A stretch of 64,000 nt of DNA. Origin: Metaruminococcus_A sp050943475 (GTDB lineage: Bacteria > Bacillota > Clostridia > Oscillospirales > Ruminococcaceae). This document shows, piece after piece, positions 62,059 through 64,000 of this stretch (position 1 is the stretch's first letter; the number at the start of each line of letters is the position of its first letter). The stretch covers positions 21,890-85,889 of the forward strand of contig JBMNPF010000012.1 of NCBI GenBank assembly GCA_050943475.1, written 5' to 3'. Under the pieces are notes generated by a model. It did not search any database. It worked only from the letters and a program-made list of their open reading frames with translations, and had not been told where the DNA came from. The position numbers and the translations under genes are program-made.

Positions 62059-62772
62059 TCAGCGCTTTTTCAGCACAGCTCCAACAACATTCAGGCAATC
62101 AAGCGCGCCTGTGTCCCGCGCCTTGCGGTCGCTAACGGCATGCTCGTTGTCGGTTGCCAGCCAGTCATTCCAGCATTCCGCGGTTCCCTGCAGCTCGCCA
62201 ATGGACTGGAGCTCCACCGTTCTGGACTGCCGGAATAACCGCTCCCACCAGGCGCAGGTTTGGAACGTATCATAGTCTTCAGCGGACCAGACCGCGGCGA
62301 TCGCTTCCGGAGGATTTGGGTGAATCTCCCGAACACAGCCAGGCATGGCCAGTGCTATGGTGCCGCCGGATTTTACCAGAGGGGCCAAATGGGCATCGAG
62401 ATAATCCGCATCCCGGCCAAAATAATGGTAGGCGTCCACACTGACGGCTGCGTCAAAAAAGCCGCCGGCATAAGGCAGGGTGTGCGCCTCCGCATGGATG
62501 GGGACAATCTGCCCGTCCAGTCCCAACCGCTGAAAGCGTCTGAAATTTTCAGTGGCAGGCACCCACAGATCGGTCGCATACACCTGTACACCATACTCCT
62601 TTGCAAGGAAGATAGAGGTTAGCCCCCGGCCGCAGCCCAAATCCAATACCCGCATTCCCGGTTCAAGCCGGAACTGCTGCGCCAGTTCCTCCAACAGTTT
62701 CATGGCGTTGGGGCCCATCATATTTTCGCGGAGAAATGTTTGGTCGTATTGGTTGGTTTTTGGAAACTTCAA
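62059..62772 (-). CDS. SAM-dependent methyltransferase
   Basis: The 237-residue class I methyltransferase has the SAM motif VLDLGCGRGLTSIFLA (about residues 43-58), VYATDLW and FDAAVSVDAYHYFG (motif 2). It belongs to the Methyltransf_11/cyclopropane-like group acting on small molecules. The TTG at 62772, 7 nt after AAGGGAG, gives the expected N-terminus MKFPKTNQYD. It lies upstream of the membrane-protein gene on the same strand, 50 bp apart. Confidence 0.85.
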   Translation of the reverse strand: MKFPKTNQYDQTFLRENMMGPNAMKLLEELAQQFRLEPGMRVLDLGCGRGLTSIFLAKEYGVQVYATDLWVPATENFRRFQRLGLDGQIVPIHAEAHTLPYAGGFFDAAVSVDAYHYFGRDADYLDAHLAPLVKSGGTIALAMPGCVREIHPNPPEAIAAVWSAEDYDTFQTCAWWERLFRQSRTVELQSIGELQGTAECWNDWLATDNEHAVSDRKARDTGALDCLNVVGAVLKKR

Positions 62773-63116
62773 GGCATGACTCCCTTTCTCAAATTCACGC
62801 AGTCCTGCAAAAATGGCAGGCACCGCAAACGTGTGGCTACTGCCGGAAGTATCCGGCCCCGGCCGACTGTTTCGCGCCTTCTGCAAGGCATTGGCTGTAC
62901 GGCAAACAAGGCATGAGCGTCCCCGTGCCGCCAAACAAATGCGCTCATAGAACAATGGCCAAACAAGCACGCCCTTTCTGAATTGGTTTCAGTATAAGTC
63001 CCTTTCCGTGCGCTGTCAACCAGACGCTGCCTCACTTTCTTCTCCTTCCCGTCATATATTGAAGCAAACAGAAGTTTTTGCAGGCGCAGCCTTTCAGTAC
63101 AAGGGAGGAACCCCCC
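62773..63116. other. Intergenic stretch without a recognisable gene
   Basis: About 345 bp between the methyltransferase and the jelly-roll-like protein on the other strand. No promoter stands out. Confidence 0.45.
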
Positions 63117-63587
63117 ATGAATCAGCCATTGAAGAAACAAAACCTCATTCTCAATTCCCAGTGGCTTCCCGGCCCGGACGGAGAACCGCTGTATTTCACC
63201 AGTACCGGTACCACCGGCAGTCAAAACTGTGTTGCTGGGCATTACACCCGGTGCGTCAGCCTAAACGGGTTGGACGGTCAAACGGCCGAAGACCGTTACG
63301 ACATGCCCATTGATGTGCGCGGCGTGCACGGCGGCATCACCTGGGGCTATATGATCTGCGCGGATGACGCAGAAAACGTTTTTCTCGCGGCGGATTTTTA
63401 CGACGCCGCCGGGCGGCTCTTCCGCTCGGCTCAAACCGACGTTTCCCCGTGGATCCGCAGTGAACCGTACCGCCGGGTGGCGCGGTTTCGCATCCCGGCG
63501 GACGCCGCAACGGTCCGGCTTTCTCTCCGCTTTGAAGGGCGGGTTACAAACGCCGTCTTTTACGCGCCGGCCGCATATTTTGACTGA
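63117..63587 (+). CDS. Uncharacterised jelly-roll (NTTRR-F1-like) domain protein
   Basis: The 156-residue protein starts MNQPLKKQNLILNSQWLPGP and has VFLAADFYDAAGRLFRSAQTDVSPW, then RIPADAATVRLSLRF and ...VFYAPAAYFD. The strand order and the opening ILN-S/G pattern resemble the C-terminal domain of the collagen-like protein at the left edge of the window and CBM-type jelly-rolls. No signal peptide is visible. GGGAGGAA is 6-7 nt before the ATG. Its role is unknown; surface or spore association is a guess. Confidence 0.6.
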   Translation: MNQPLKKQNLILNSQWLPGPDGEPLYFTSTGTTGSQNCVAGHYTRCVSLNGLDGQTAEDRYDMPIDVRGVHGGITWGYMICADDAENVFLAADFYDAAGRLFRSAQTDVSPWIRSEPYRRVARFRIPADAATVRLSLRFEGRVTNAVFYAPAAYFD

Positions 63588-63620
63588 GATTCCCCCGCTT
63601 AACGGCGGGGGAATCTCAGT
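63583..63620. terminator. Strong hairpin after the jelly-roll gene
   Basis: CTGAGATTCCCCCGC and GCGGGGGAATCTCAG form a perfect 15-bp stem with a 6-nt loop. No T-run follows on the plus strand, so termination may be partial. Confidence 0.65.
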
Positions 63621-63722
63621 CATCTCCGTGGGACAGGCTCAGGTAATTGCCAAACAAGGCCCCCAAACGCCGTGCCGGGGAGCTTTTCAACCATTCTTTT
63701 CCCCCAAGCGCCTTGGAGCGGT

Positions 63723-63750
63723 TTGACTTCTCTTTGGAACCTGCTATACT
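63723..63750 (+). promoter_or_regulatory. Promoter-like element at right edge
   Basis: TTGACT (63723-63728) and TATACT (63745-63750) are 16 bp apart. The following about 180 bp have an 8-bp hairpin (CAACCGCC/GGCGGTTG near 63797-63831) and end with a short frame MSQKRYSKAKV... of 20 codons from ATG 63931, stopped by TAG. What the transcript encodes lies beyond the window. Nothing else in 63751-64000 is recognisable. Confidence 0.4.
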
Positions 63751-64000
63751 GAGATTATAGAAACTCCCCCGGCTGAATTTGAAATCCCTTTTCCGGACAA
63801 CCGCCTTTTTATCCCATTTCCGGGCGGTTGAACTGCTTTTGTTCCTGTAAAAATCAATATATACCAACCCAACAAGAAAGATTAACTATTAAAAGTCAAC
63901 CTCCAAAAAGAATGGTAGTGGTGAAAAAAGATGTCTCAAAAAAGGTATAGTAAAGCTAAGGTCTTGTCAGACCCTTGCTGGCTATTCCAGTAGTTGCACT

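Overview
The window looks like chromosome of an endospore-forming, strictly anaerobic, fairly GC-rich Firmicute of class Clostridia, most likely in the Oscillospiraceae/Ruminococcaceae. Supporting this are the class III (oxygen-sensitive) ribonucleotide reductase, the spore-linked genes (collagen-like surface protein, bofA next to yaaL, ricT/yaaT), strong AGGAGG ribosome binding sites, frequent TTG/GTG starts, sigma-A promoters and many short intrinsic terminators. I see no rRNA, tRNA, CRISPR array, phage or complete insertion sequence. The only RNA gene I can support is rnpB.

Layout. 0-3.6 kb: a collagen-like protein running off the left edge, an MFS permease and a GNAT enzyme. 3.9-7.1 kb: the anaerobic ribonucleotide reductase operon behind a textbook promoter with two NrdR-like boxes. 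Its glycyl-radical C-terminus is encoded as a separate 63-residue gene between nrdD and nrdG. 7.2-9.4 kb: a protein with the IGGADGPT motif, a cupin, a GNAT and an XRE regulator. 9.7-12.8 kb: hisS-aspS. 12.9-18.7 kb: a cell-shape operon mreB-mreC-mreD-pbp2-minD-mgsA. 18.8-25.8 kb: dut, a U32 peptidase overlapping zapA, a NUDIX hydrolase, a GNAT, a degenerate M14 peptidase and an FAD oxidoreductase. 26.2-29.2 kb: small membrane proteins, rnpB, a GNAT, and yaaL-bofA. 29.5-31.6 kb: a metallophosphoesterase and a lipoprotein. 31.9-38.7 kb: iscS-iscU-mnmA-decarboxylase-darA-holB-ricT and a small ferredoxin, a long minus-strand block for Fe-S assembly, tRNA thiolation and replication. 39-49 kb: rnhA, dCMP deaminase, rsmA, HAD phosphatase, VanZ-like protein, amidohydrolase, acyltransferase, mtnN, serine hydrolase, and a sugar kinase with a nucleoside hydrolase. 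49.1-51.0 kb: an AT-richer patch with a ribbon-helix-helix protein, a divergent XRE regulator/small-ORF pair, and a second copy of the 3' end of the neighbouring large gene. 51.0-56.3 kb: a 637-residue uncharacterised protein, then vanY-vanR-vanS-like genes. 56.3-63.6 kb: a double GNAT fusion, MarR-MATE pair, esterase, membrane protein, methyltransferase and an unknown secreted-looking domain protein.

The most notable observations are: the split class III ribonucleotide reductase; the vanY promoter with four direct repeats in exact 11-bp phase, as expected for activation by an OmpR-family regulator such as the adjacent VanR; the XRE/small-ORF pair with near-perfect 16-bp inverted operators; the duplicated gene end at 50.17 kb; and an M14 family protein that has lost every catalytic residue. 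Start codons were chosen from Shine-Dalgarno spacing; several differ from the longest open frame. All functional assignments rest on motif recognition, not on database searches.
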